From Alistipes senegalensis (GTDB lineage Bacteria > Bacteroidota > Bacteroidia > Bacteroidales > Rikenellaceae), in assembly GCA_023664045.1 (NCBI GenBank), contig JAMPGH010000001.1:295078-342528 (forward strand): DNA of 47,451 nucleotides, in the 5' to 3' direction. This document shows positions 8,875 to 17,127 of the stretch, piece by piece. The position numbers and the translations under genes were made by a program. The first letter of the stretch is position 1; each line of letters opens with the position of its first letter. The notes under the pieces were generated by a model, which was not told where the DNA came from, made no database searches, and saw nothing but the letters and a program-made list of their open reading frames with translations.

Positions 8875-10011
8875 ATGGAGGAGGAGAAGTACATCGAATA
8901 CAAGGGCGGCTCGCAGCGTCCGCACCGCAGCGTGTGGATGTGGTTCGTCGACGGAGCGCTCACGCTCCTGACCGCGATCATGGGCATCGCGATGCCCATG
9001 ATCTATCTGGTGCCCTATGTCGACCCGGCGCGCATGTGGATCTTTCCGGTGCTGGCGACGGCCGTGCCGGCGCTCTACGTGCTGACCGTGCTGCTGGCCT
9101 GCTACTGGATCGTGCGCTGGCGCCTGCTGCGGGCGGGGTGGATGGTCGTGCTGGTCGCGGCGGGGCTGTTCGGGGTGTCGCTCTTCTGGAAACCCCAGTT
9201 GGGCCGCACGTACGGCGAGGGCGTCTCCGAACGCGGCACCTTCCGTCTGATGAGCTACAACGTCCGCTCCTTTCGGGATGCGGAGGGCGCCAGCAGCGTC
9301 GACCGCATCGCGGAGCTGATCGACAGCCTCAAACCCGACGTGATCTGCTTTCAGGAGTTCAACGCCCGGCTGGCGGGGCAGAGCGAACGTTTCGCCGAAC
9401 TGCGGAAACGCTACGAAAGCGCGCGTTTCGAGCTGGCGGAAGATGCCGAGCCGCAGCAGGCGATTCTGAGCCGCCACCGCATCGTGCGCTCGGGGGTGCT
9501 GCTGACGCCCGAATCCTCGGTCTGGGCCGACGTGGCGATAGGCGACGACACGGTGCGCTTCTACAACCACCACCTCCGCTCCACGGCGATCAAGGCCGCG
9601 GACAACGACTACATCGTACACCGCGGATTCATCGGCGACACGGCCCGCGAAGTGAAGTTCCGCAGCATGGCGGGACGCCTGCGCCGCAACGGCGTGCTGC
9701 GCGCGGAGCAGGTCGACTCGATCGTGCGGGCGATGGACCCGGCGCCGGAGCTGCGGATCGTCTGCGGCGATTTCAACGACACGCCCCTGTCGTACGTCTA
9801 CCGCACGATGTCGCGCGGACTGAAAGATGCTTTCTCGGAGTGCGGCTCGGGCTATTCGCATACCTACCGCGGCTTTTTCGACATGCTGCGCATCGACTAC
9901 GTTCTGGGGGCGTCCGGGCTGCAGGCGGTCTCCTACGAGGTGCCCGCGATCGAGTGCTCGGATCACTACCCGGTGGTCGCGCGCTTCAAATCCCTGACAG
10001 GCAGAAACTAA
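8875..10011 (+). CDS. Membrane-anchored endonuclease/exonuclease/phosphatase family protein
   Basis: The protein has 378 residues. After a short charged N-terminus come three hydrophobic helices (about residues 20-105), then an EEP (DNase I-like) domain. The domain shows SYNVRSF, the metal-binding Glu in CFQEFNAR, CGDFNDTP and the C-terminal SDHYPVVARF, so the catalytic set (Asn, Glu, Asp/Asn, Asp/His) looks complete. The substrate could be nucleic acid or a phosphoester; sequence alone does not decide. It follows the rhomboid gene with one base between them. Confidence 0.9.
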   Translation: MEEEKYIEYKGGSQRPHRSVWMWFVDGALTLLTAIMGIAMPMIYLVPYVDPARMWIFPVLATAVPALYVLTVLLACYWIVRWRLLRAGWMVVLVAAGLFGVSLFWKPQLGRTYGEGVSERGTFRLMSYNVRSFRDAEGASSVDRIAELIDSLKPDVICFQEFNARLAGQSERFAELRKRYESARFELAEDAEPQQAILSRHRIVRSGVLLTPESSVWADVAIGDDTVRFYNHHLRSTAIKAADNDYIVHRGFIGDTAREVKFRSMAGRLRRNGVLRAEQVDSIVRAMDPAPELRIVCGDFNDTPLSYVYRTMSRGLKDAFSECGSGYSHTYRGFFDMLRIDYVLGASGLQAVSYEVPAIECSDHYPVVARFKSLTGRN

Positions 10012-10025
10012 ACACCCATACAATC

Positions 10026-10475
10026 ATGATTTTCGATTCTCTGAAGAACAGCGCGCGCTACGAAAACGTGCATCCGCGCATGAAACGGGCTTTCGAACTG
10101 CTCGCTTCGACCGACTGGACCCGCATGGAGCCGGGTATTCATGAACTGGAAGGCCGCGACATCTATGCCAACGTGATGGAGCGCGACCTGAAGAAAAAGG
10201 GCGACGCCAAGCTGGAGGTACACAACGACTACATCGACATCCAGCTGCTGGTCGACGGTGCCGCCGAGACGTTCGGCTGGAGCGAACGCAAGGATCTGAA
10301 GCGACCGCAGGGCCCGTTCAACCCCGAGAAGGACATCCAGCTTTTCGAAGACGAGCCCCAGACCTACTATACGATGCGGCCGGGGCAGTTCTCGATCCTC
10401 TTTCCTGAGGACGGCCATGCGCCGATGGTCGGCGAGGGCAAGGTCCGCAAGGTGATCGTCAAGGTCCGCATCTGA
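10026..10475 (+). CDS. YhcH/YjgK/YiaL family protein (DUF386)
   Basis: This 149-residue cupin-like protein belongs to the family that includes NanQ and EbgC, thought to act on sugars such as N-acetylneuraminate anomers or to assist beta-galactosidase. Recognisable blocks are MIFDSLKN, HELEGRDIYANV, EVHNDYIDIQLLVDG and the C-terminal GQFSILFPEDGHAPM, which carries likely metal-binding residues. ATG at 10026 lies 15 bases after the EEP stop. No sugar-catabolic neighbours are present, so the physiological substrate is open. A strong palindromic terminator follows. Confidence 0.92.
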   Translation: MIFDSLKNSARYENVHPRMKRAFELLASTDWTRMEPGIHELEGRDIYANVMERDLKKKGDAKLEVHNDYIDIQLLVDGAAETFGWSERKDLKRPQGPFNPEKDIQLFEDEPQTYYTMRPGQFSILFPEDGHAPMVGEGKVRKVIVKVRI

Positions 10476-10493
10476 CTTTCCGGACCGGCGAGA

Positions 10494-10527
10494 AAAAATC
10501 CCGGAGCTGCGCAGCTCCGGGATTTTT
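10494..10527. terminator. Bidirectional terminator between convergent genes
   Basis: A perfect 34-base palindrome is centred between 10510 and 10511: A-tract, GC-rich arm ATCCCGGAGCTGC, its complement, then a T-tract. Reading either way gives a hairpin followed by U residues. It sits between the YhcH gene and the convergent flavodiiron gene. Confidence 0.9.
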
Positions 10528-10657
10528 CGTATGGGCGGGCGACGGTGTCCGGGCGGTGCGGATCTGCGAACGGCCCGGCCGGATCGGAAAGCAGGGATGG
10601 CCGCCGGGTATGCGGGCCGGAAGAGGCGCCGCAAGCCGGGATCCGGGGGCTCGCCGG

Positions 10658-11881
10658 CTATTTCTGCGACATGCGGGCGGCGAGCCGCTGGGCCAGCGTG
10701 CGGCAGGCGGCGTCGGCATCGTCGGTGAAGCCCTGTTTCATCTCCACGGGGTCGCAGGCCGCCTCCCACTTCATCCGCTGCGCGAAGTCGGCGATCTGCC
10801 GCACGGCGCAGCCGGCCCAGCAGAACGACCCGAAGAATGCGAAGCGGCGCTGGGGGATGCAGCGTGCGGCGACCATCTCCAGAAGCTGCGCCACGGGCGG
10901 GAAGAGGGCTCCGTTATAGGTGGGGCTGCCGACGACGAGGGTGTCGTAGCGGAAGATGTCGCGCAAGACGTACGACGGATCGGAGTAGGAGAGGTTGTGG
11001 ACGACGATCTTCTTGATGCCCGCCTCGGCCAGATGCCGCGCGATGCGCTCGGCCATCTGCTCGGTGTTGCCGTACATCGAGCCGTAGGCGATCACGGCGC
11101 CGGGTTCGCCCGCGTAGCGGCTCAGGCGGTCGTAGAGCCCCAGTACCTGCGGGATCTGCTGCTGCCAGACGGGTCCGTGCGTGGGGCAGATGGTGCCCAG
11201 ATCGAGGCTGCGGACCTTCTGCAGCGCCTTCTGCACGGGAGCGCCGTACTTGCCGACGATCGAGGCGTAGTAACGCCGCATCTCGTCCCAATACTGCGCG
11301 GGGTCGATCTGTGTGTCGGTGATGCCGCCGTTCAAGGCGCCGAACGTGCCGAACGCGTCGCCCGAAAAGAGCGTACGCCGCTCGGGGCACCACGTAACCA
11401 TCGTCTCGGGCCAGTGGACCATCGGGATCATGTGGAACGAGAGCGTCGGGCCGCCCAGATCGAGCGTGTCGCCCTCCTTGACCTCGAGCGTCGCGGCGTT
11501 GAGCCCGTAGAAACCCTCGACCATTTGCAGCGCTTTGGCGTTGCCGACGATGCGCACGCCCGGATAGCGCAGGCACAGCGCCTCGATGGACGACGAGTGG
11601 TCGGGCTCCATGTGGTCGATGACCAGGTAGTCGATCTTGCGGTCGCCGATTTCGCGGCGGATATTCTCGAACAGCCGGCCGGAGAAGTGCGACTCGACGG
11701 TGTCGATCAGCGCGATGCGCTCGCCCACGACCAGATAGGCGTTGTACGAAACGCCCGCAGGCAGGGGCCACAGTCCCTCGAAGCGGGTGGTGGTGCGGTC
11801 GTTGACGCCCACGTAACGGATGCCGGGCTGGATTTCCGGAATATTCATGGCGGGTAGTTTTGTATGGGTTTCCTGATTCAT
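10658..11881 (-). CDS. FprA-type flavodiiron protein (A-type flavoprotein)
   Basis: The 407-residue cytoplasmic enzyme reduces O2 and/or NO to protect an anaerobe. The N-terminal metallo-beta-lactamase-like domain has the full di-iron set: HMEPDH (His90, Glu92, Asp94, His95), MVHWPE, SGDAFG and PTHGP. The C-terminal flavodoxin domain binds FMN through YGSMYGNTEQ. No rubredoxin domain is fused, so electrons come from separate carriers. The start is uncertain: ATG at 11881 gives MNQETH, while ATG at 11848 gives MNIPEI and would remove 11 poorly conserved residues; neither has a convincing ribosome-binding site. The gene is monocistronic and convergent with the YhcH gene. Confidence 0.94.
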   Translation of the reverse strand: MNQETHTKLPAMNIPEIQPGIRYVGVNDRTTTRFEGLWPLPAGVSYNAYLVVGERIALIDTVESHFSGRLFENIRREIGDRKIDYLVIDHMEPDHSSSIEALCLRYPGVRIVGNAKALQMVEGFYGLNAATLEVKEGDTLDLGGPTLSFHMIPMVHWPETMVTWCPERRTLFSGDAFGTFGALNGGITDTQIDPAQYWDEMRRYYASIVGKYGAPVQKALQKVRSLDLGTICPTHGPVWQQQIPQVLGLYDRLSRYAGEPGAVIAYGSMYGNTEQMAERIARHLAEAGIKKIVVHNLSYSDPSYVLRDIFRYDTLVVGSPTYNGALFPPVAQLLEMVAARCIPQRRFAFFGSFCWAGCAVRQIADFAQRMKWEAACDPVEMKQGFTDDADAACRTLAQRLAARMSQK

Positions 11882-11940
11882 CGGCGAAATTACAAAAAAA
11901 ACGGATTTGTCGCAAATAGCAGGATTTGTGCCGCAAACGA

Positions 11941-11971
11941 AAAAAAGAGCTCCCGGTGAAAGGGAGCTCTT
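11941..11971 (-). terminator. Terminator of the left SusC/SusD operon
   Basis: The stem AAGAGCTCCC / GGGAGCTCTT (11945-11954 / 11962-11971) is followed on the minus strand by a run of T. It lies 25 bases after the SusD stop codon. Confidence 0.85.
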
Positions 11972-11995
11972 CGCTTACGGGATGCAGGCGTCGGA

Positions 11996-13612
11996 TCAGT
12001 AGGTCTGGCCAGCCTGAGGCACCCCCGGGATCGGGTTGTTGGTGCAGGCGGGGTTGACGTTGGTCTCGGCCTCGGGGATGATGAGCGGGAAGACGGGAGC
12101 CTCGGCGGGCAGGTTCCATGCGACGGTCTGCTCGAAGTTGGCGCCCAGACGGTGTACGGGCTTCTTCAGGCGCATGATGTCGAACCACGACAGACCCTCG
12201 CCCCAAAGCTCGATGCGGCGCTGGAACCAGACGGCGTCGACGAACTCCTCTTTGGACGAAGCCCCGCAGGTGTAGGAGGGGTCGCGGTAGCTCTGCACGA
12301 AGTTCTCCAGAATGGCCTTGCCCTCGGCGATGGAGCCGTTCTGGCTCAGGCCTTTGGCCTCGGCCTGAATGAGGATCATCTCCTCGACGCGCATCAGGGG
12401 GATGTCGCAGGCGTTGGTCGCGTTGTTGTAGATGTCGTTGTAGGCGCCGAACTTCACGTTGAGGTAGGGAGCCTGCCATTCGAGCCATTCGGCGATGTCG
12501 AAGGGGGTACCCTGATAGGTGAAGCTCCACGTCCAGTCGACGTAGGGTGCGACCCACTCGCCCGCGTCGTCGACCGTGGCCCACCACCCCTTGCGGACGT
12601 CGGTGTCGGCGATCCGGTCGTAGAGCGCGCTGTTGATGTAGCGGCCCGAGTAACCGGGGGCATAGCCGTTGCCGGTGAACGAACACATGTGCGCCGGGAA
12701 GTTGACGATGCCCGACTGCACGACGTCGTTCGATTCGCCGATGACGTTGCCCCACAACCATGCGTGGTTGAAGGCGTTGAACGAGGGTTTCGACACCTCG
12801 GCGATCGAGTAGGGGGTGTAGCCCCGGGCTGCGGCCACGGCATCGTCGTAGGCCTCGTCGTAACGCTGCATCACGAGGTGGGCACGGGCCCGCAGACCGT
12901 AGGCGACATGGCGGTCGACCTGTCCGGCGATACCCGTTTCGGGCAGGATGGCGATCGCCTCCCCGAGGTCGGCCAGAATCTGCCCGTAGATCTCGGCGAC
13001 CGTGGCGCGGGGGTTGTTCGTGGCCTCCTCGGCGGTCGTGGTGTCCAGCACGAGCGGCACGGCGGGCTCGTTTTCATGCCCGACGTAGGTGTACTGGTAG
13101 AGCTGCACGAGGTTCAGGTAGTCGAACGCCCGGACGGCGAGCGCCTGACCGCGGAAGTTGAGCATCGTGGCGTCCTCGCTGTCGGCCGGGGCCGTGGCGA
13201 TGACCTGATTGGCCAGACCCATCTGCTTGTAGAGGTTGTTCCAGATGAAGTAGCCGTATTCGGATGTCTGGGTGCGGTCTTCCATCGCCAGATTGGAAGC
13301 GAACCAGTTGTAACCGCTGTCCTCGGAGGGCATGTCCTGGCCCCACGAATCCATCATCAGCATGATGGCGGCGTACCCGAAATCGTAGTGGCGCTGCGCG
13401 CCGACCCAGTCCTCGATGGCGAGGAGCTCGATCATCGACGAATAGAGCGAGAGCACGTCGGCCTCCAGCTTCTCGGGATCCTGCTCGTAGATCTCCTGCT
13501 TCTGATCGTCGGTGATCGTATCTCCCTCGGGGACGGTGTTGAGGTCGTCGCCGCAGGAGGCGATCGTCAGCAGCGAGAGCACGACCGCGATGAACTTATC
13601 GATTGTTTTCAT
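11996..13612 (-). CDS. SusD/RagB family nutrient-binding outer-membrane lipoprotein (left locus)
   Basis: This 538-residue surface lipoprotein carries a signal peptide with lipobox TIASC (Cys20). TPR-like helical SusD features follow, including NPRATVAEIYGQILADL, the C-terminal PLMRVEEMILIQAEAKGL and WGEGLSWFDIMRLKKPV. SusD proteins cap the SusC porin and capture glycans or peptides. It follows the left susC by 22 bases. No glycosidase, protease or regulator accompanies this pair, so the substrate is unknown. The gene uses mostly G/C-ending codons. Expression is expected to depend on whatever drives the left susC, which as written has no visible promoter. Confidence 0.95.
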   Translation of the reverse strand: MKTIDKFIAVVLSLLTIASCGDDLNTVPEGDTITDDQKQEIYEQDPEKLEADVLSLYSSMIELLAIEDWVGAQRHYDFGYAAIMLMMDSWGQDMPSEDSGYNWFASNLAMEDRTQTSEYGYFIWNNLYKQMGLANQVIATAPADSEDATMLNFRGQALAVRAFDYLNLVQLYQYTYVGHENEPAVPLVLDTTTAEEATNNPRATVAEIYGQILADLGEAIAILPETGIAGQVDRHVAYGLRARAHLVMQRYDEAYDDAVAAARGYTPYSIAEVSKPSFNAFNHAWLWGNVIGESNDVVQSGIVNFPAHMCSFTGNGYAPGYSGRYINSALYDRIADTDVRKGWWATVDDAGEWVAPYVDWTWSFTYQGTPFDIAEWLEWQAPYLNVKFGAYNDIYNNATNACDIPLMRVEEMILIQAEAKGLSQNGSIAEGKAILENFVQSYRDPSYTCGASSKEEFVDAVWFQRRIELWGEGLSWFDIMRLKKPVHRLGANFEQTVAWNLPAEAPVFPLIIPEAETNVNPACTNNPIPGVPQAGQTY

Positions 13613-13634
13613 AATCAGTACTTGTTTTTAACGA

Positions 13635-16600
13635 TTAGAACGTGAGGTTGATACCGCCCGAGATCGTACGGATCGGAGCGTAGCGGTAGCTGCCCGCCGC
13701 GGTGTAGGACTGACGCGGGTCGAGGCCCCGACGCTTGGTGAAGAGCGCCACGTTGTCGGCGGCCATGTAGAGGCGCAGCTTGGAGAGACGGATCTTGCGG
13801 GTCCACTTGGCCGGCAACGTGTAACCTACGGTGATGTTGGTGATGTCGAGGTAGTTCGAGCTGGTGAGGAAACGGTCCGACATGCCGTTAGCGTAGTTGT
13901 CGGCCGTGTAGAGACGGGGAACGTCGGTCGAACCGGCCTCGTCGCCGATCTTCCAGGCCCGGAGGATGTCCTTGTGCCAGCCCGTACCGGCCGTGGAGGC
14001 CGTACCGGCGTGCATGAGCGAAGCGTAGGTGTTGTCGTAGACCTTGCCGCCCAACTGGTAGGCGAAGGCGATCGAGAAGTCGACCCCGAAGAACTCCAGC
14101 GCGGTGCCGAAGCCGCCGTAGACCTCGGGCAGGATGTCGCCCGTGGCGAAGCGGTCGGCCTGAGCGTACTCCGTGGTGGTCGTGCCGTCGGCCATGTACC
14201 ATGTCGACTGTCCGTTCCCGTTGACCCCGGCGTACTTGCGCATGTAGAACTGGTACATCGACTCGCCCTCGCGGTAGATGCGCGAACCGTCGATCCACTC
14301 GCCGCCGAGCGACTTGTCGAGCTCGAGGATCTTGTTCTTGAGGTAGGTGAGGTTGACATCGAGCGTCCACGTTACGTTCTTGGTGCGGAAGACCGTGCTG
14401 CGGAGGTCGACCTCGACGCCCGAGTTGCGCACCGAACCCACGTTGGTCGGGAAGTAGGCGTAGCCGATCGAGTTGGGCGACGGCATGTAGTAGAGCATGT
14501 CCGAGGTTTTGCGCGAGAAGTACTCGACGCTGCCGGCCAGCCGTCCGTTCCAGAAGCTGAACTCCACGCCGGCGTTGACCGAGTGGCTGGTCTCCCACGT
14601 GATATCCTTGTTGCCCTTGTAGGAGAGGGCCGTGGCGAACTCGCCGTCGAGCTCGGTCAGCGTGTACTGGTCGGCGTAGGGATAGTAGTTGACGTAACCT
14701 GTCTGGTAGAGCAGGTTGTCGTTGCCCTGCACGCCGTACGAAGCCTTGATTTTCAAGAGGTCGATCCACGCGGCGTCGGCGAGGAAGCGCTCTTTGGAGA
14801 GGATCCAGCTCGCACCCACCGAACCGAAGTTGCCCCAGCGGTGATCTTTGTGGAAGCGCGACGAAGCATCGCGACGGTAGGAACCCGAAATGAAGTACTT
14901 GCCGTCGTAGTCGTAGTTGACCTGCGCGAAATAACCCTCGGTCGAGTAGTTGTTCGTATAGGACTCGTTCGACTGCTGGCTGATGGCGTTGTTGAGCTCC
15001 ACGACATCGGGGTTGAAGAGCTTCTCGCGGCCGCCCTCCAGATAGGAGTACTTCCACTTGTAGCTTTCATGACCGACGAGGATGTCGAGGTTGTGCTTGT
15101 CGGCGAAGGTGCCCGCATAGTTGAGCAACTGCTGCTGGTTGAGGGCCAGTTCGCGCTTGTTGGCGACGTAGACGATACCGCCGACTTTGGAGTACTGTCC
15201 GTAGTAGGGGTTGTAGAGCCGCTGGTAGCGGTAGGTCGAGAGGTCGACGCCGAGGTTATAGGTGAACTTCAGGCCTTTGTAGATGTCGACCGTGGCGTAG
15301 TAGCGCGAGGTGAAGTCGTCGTAGGTATAGGTCGCCTTGTCGAGCTCCCACATCGACGCGGGGTTCGAACCCGACATGAACGTACGCTTGTAGGGCATGC
15401 CCGTGGAGGTGTCGCCGAAGTCGTACATCGTGTAGCCGTGGCTGTCCTTGGCGACGGCGCCCTCGGCGTTGCGGATGTAGAGCGGGTAGATCGGGGCGAT
15501 CATGCCGGTCAGGTAGAAGAGGTTGCCCGACGAACCGTTCGCAGTCTGGTTGACCGGGTTGTTGTTCACGACGTTCGCATAGGACATGTTGGCGCCGAAC
15601 TTCAGCCACTTCTTGGCCTGATAGTCGGCCTTCAGACGGGTGGAGTAGCGCGAGAAACCCGAGTTGGACATGATGCCCGAGTCGTCGAGGTAGCCCAGCG
15701 ATGCGTAGTAGTTGATCTTGTCGGAGTTGCCCGAGATCGAGACGTTGTACTCCTGACGCAGGTTGCCCTTGTCGAAGAGTTCGTCGTACCAGTCGTCGGG
15801 CAGGAAGAGGTTGTCGCCGACGACGTAACCCGGCGTGGCGTTGGGATTGAGCTTGCCGTCGGCGCCGATCAGCGTCTCGCCCTCGGGGTAGTCGAAGACG
15901 CGGTAGCCTACGCCGCCGGCGCTGTTGGTGTAGACCTTGCTTTCGATGTACTGGGCCGCCTGCTCGGGCGTGTATCCGCCGAGAAGCTGCGCGTAGGTGC
16001 TCATGGACTGGCCCACGAGCTCCATGTACTGGCCCGGATCCTTGATGACGTCGTACTGCGGCACGGCGCGCGAGTTGGAACCCCACTTGGCGTCGACCGT
16101 GATGACGGCCTCGCTGCTCTTGCCGCGCTTGGTGTTGATGAGGATGACGCCGTTGGCGCCGCGGGCACCGTAGATGGCCGAAGCGGCGGCGTCCTTCAAT
16201 ACGGTCAGCGACTCGATGTCGGCCGAGTTGATCGACGAGATCGCACCGTCGTAGGGCACGCCGTCGACTACGTACAGAGGCTTGTTGCTGGCCGAGAAAG
16301 AACCGATGCCGCGGATGCGGATCGTCGCCTCGGTGCCGGGCTGGCCGTTCGAACTGGTTACCTGCACGCCCGACGTTACGCCCGAGAGGGCGTTGGTAAC
16401 GTTGGAGACCTGACGCTTGGCGATCTCCTCGGTCTTGATGACCGACGCCGAGCCGGTGAAAGTCTCTTTTTTGGCGGTGCCGTATGCCACGACGATCACG
16501 TCGTCGATAGCCTGCGAATCCTCCTCCAGCGAGATGTCGATGCGCGTCTTGCCGGCGATGGCGACCTGTCGGGGCATGTAGCCGATGAACGAGATCGACA

Positions 16601-16811
16601 GCGTGCCGTCGGCCGGAGCCGCGATGGAATACGAACCGTCGGAGGCGGTCGTCGTACCGATCGCCGTACCCTCTACCAGCACCGTGGCTCCCGCGATCGG
16701 CTGCCCGTCGTGGCCCGTAACCGTACCGGATATTTGCCGGTTCTGAGCCGAAGCGAGCAGCATCCCGCCTCCCAGAACGGCAATTAACGATAGTACAAGT
16801 TTTCTTACCAT
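13635..16811 (-). CDS. SusC/RagA family TonB-dependent outer-membrane transporter (left locus)
   Basis: The 1058-residue protein starts at ATG 16811 (MVRKLVLSLIA). A longer frame to 16916 adds non-conserved residues. After the signal peptide (ending near SAQNRQ) comes a carboxypeptidase-regulatory-like domain (ISGTVTGHDGQPIAGATVLV), then a DDVIVVAYGTAKK TonB-box-like segment. The plug domain has YGARGANGVILINT, and a C-terminal beta barrel ends in GINLTF. It is a clear paralogue of the right susC. The first 32 bases are identical to that gene and AT-rich, while the rest is GC-rich. No TAnnTTTG promoter faces it between its start and the recombinase gene, suggesting it is silent in this orientation and switched on by inversion. 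Confidence 0.96.
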   Translation of the reverse strand: MVRKLVLSLIAVLGGGMLLASAQNRQISGTVTGHDGQPIAGATVLVEGTAIGTTTASDGSYSIAAPADGTLSISFIGYMPRQVAIAGKTRIDISLEEDSQAIDDVIVVAYGTAKKETFTGSASVIKTEEIAKRQVSNVTNALSGVTSGVQVTSSNGQPGTEATIRIRGIGSFSASNKPLYVVDGVPYDGAISSINSADIESLTVLKDAAASAIYGARGANGVILINTKRGKSSEAVITVDAKWGSNSRAVPQYDVIKDPGQYMELVGQSMSTYAQLLGGYTPEQAAQYIESKVYTNSAGGVGYRVFDYPEGETLIGADGKLNPNATPGYVVGDNLFLPDDWYDELFDKGNLRQEYNVSISGNSDKINYYASLGYLDDSGIMSNSGFSRYSTRLKADYQAKKWLKFGANMSYANVVNNNPVNQTANGSSGNLFYLTGMIAPIYPLYIRNAEGAVAKDSHGYTMYDFGDTSTGMPYKRTFMSGSNPASMWELDKATYTYDDFTSRYYATVDIYKGLKFTYNLGVDLSTYRYQRLYNPYYGQYSKVGGIVYVANKRELALNQQQLLNYAGTFADKHNLDILVGHESYKWKYSYLEGGREKLFNPDVVELNNAISQQSNESYTNNYSTEGYFAQVNYDYDGKYFISGSYRRDASSRFHKDHRWGNFGSVGASWILSKERFLADAAWIDLLKIKASYGVQGNDNLLYQTGYVNYYPYADQYTLTELDGEFATALSYKGNKDITWETSHSVNAGVEFSFWNGRLAGSVEYFSRKTSDMLYYMPSPNSIGYAYFPTNVGSVRNSGVEVDLRSTVFRTKNVTWTLDVNLTYLKNKILELDKSLGGEWIDGSRIYREGESMYQFYMRKYAGVNGNGQSTWYMADGTTTTEYAQADRFATGDILPEVYGGFGTALEFFGVDFSIAFAYQLGGKVYDNTYASLMHAGTASTAGTGWHKDILRAWKIGDEAGSTDVPRLYTADNYANGMSDRFLTSSNYLDITNITVGYTLPAKWTRKIRLSKLRLYMAADNVALFTKRRGLDPRQSYTAAGSYRYAPIRTISGGINLTF

Positions 16812-16847
16812 AAACGTTGATTTTAGTTGAGTTTTTAAAATAAAAAA
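16780..16847. repeat. Left arm of inverted repeat spanning the susC start codon
   Basis: Bases 16780-16818 are the perfect reverse complement of 18637-18675 (39 bp, including the first 32 bases of both susC genes and AACGTTT before them). The match continues imperfectly to 16847, where a 17-base T/A block (16831-16847) is again identical to 18609-18625. This is a candidate recombination site for the tyrosine recombinase between the arms. Confidence 0.9.
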
Positions 16848-17127
16848 CGAACTGTAGAAACGGAAATGGTCGAAACGCCTGATTGGCAGTAGTTTGCGCG
16901 AAAGGCCGGCCGGCATCGGACCGGCTGGAGCCCAACCGATTGGAAATCAGGAATCCGCGGGTCTTCCGTCATGGAATACGCGGTCCGCAGCGGTTGCCAG
17001 AGAGTTACCGGAGCGATCGGTTCAAGAGCCGGAAAATAAGCTGTTTGGACCGATTCGTATATCGAAAGGGGGTCGCTTTATCGTTACCTTTAGCGCGGAT
17101 TATCGATCTAAACAAGTCGGAAGCAGC
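16848..17127. other. Spacer between left susC and recombinase: no leftward promoter seen
   Basis: This stretch contains no CAAAnnTA on the plus strand, that is, no TAnnTTTG facing the left susC; not even a CAAA tetramer occurs from 16812 to 17127. A weak rightward element, TACCTTTA at 17084-17091, could serve the recombinase gene (one mismatch, no good -33). Nothing else is recognised. Confidence 0.6.

Noticed and set aside
13974-16787. A 937-codon open frame on the plus strand opposite the left susC
   Set aside because: It is a composition shadow of susC (Val/Arg/Gly-rich, no motif).
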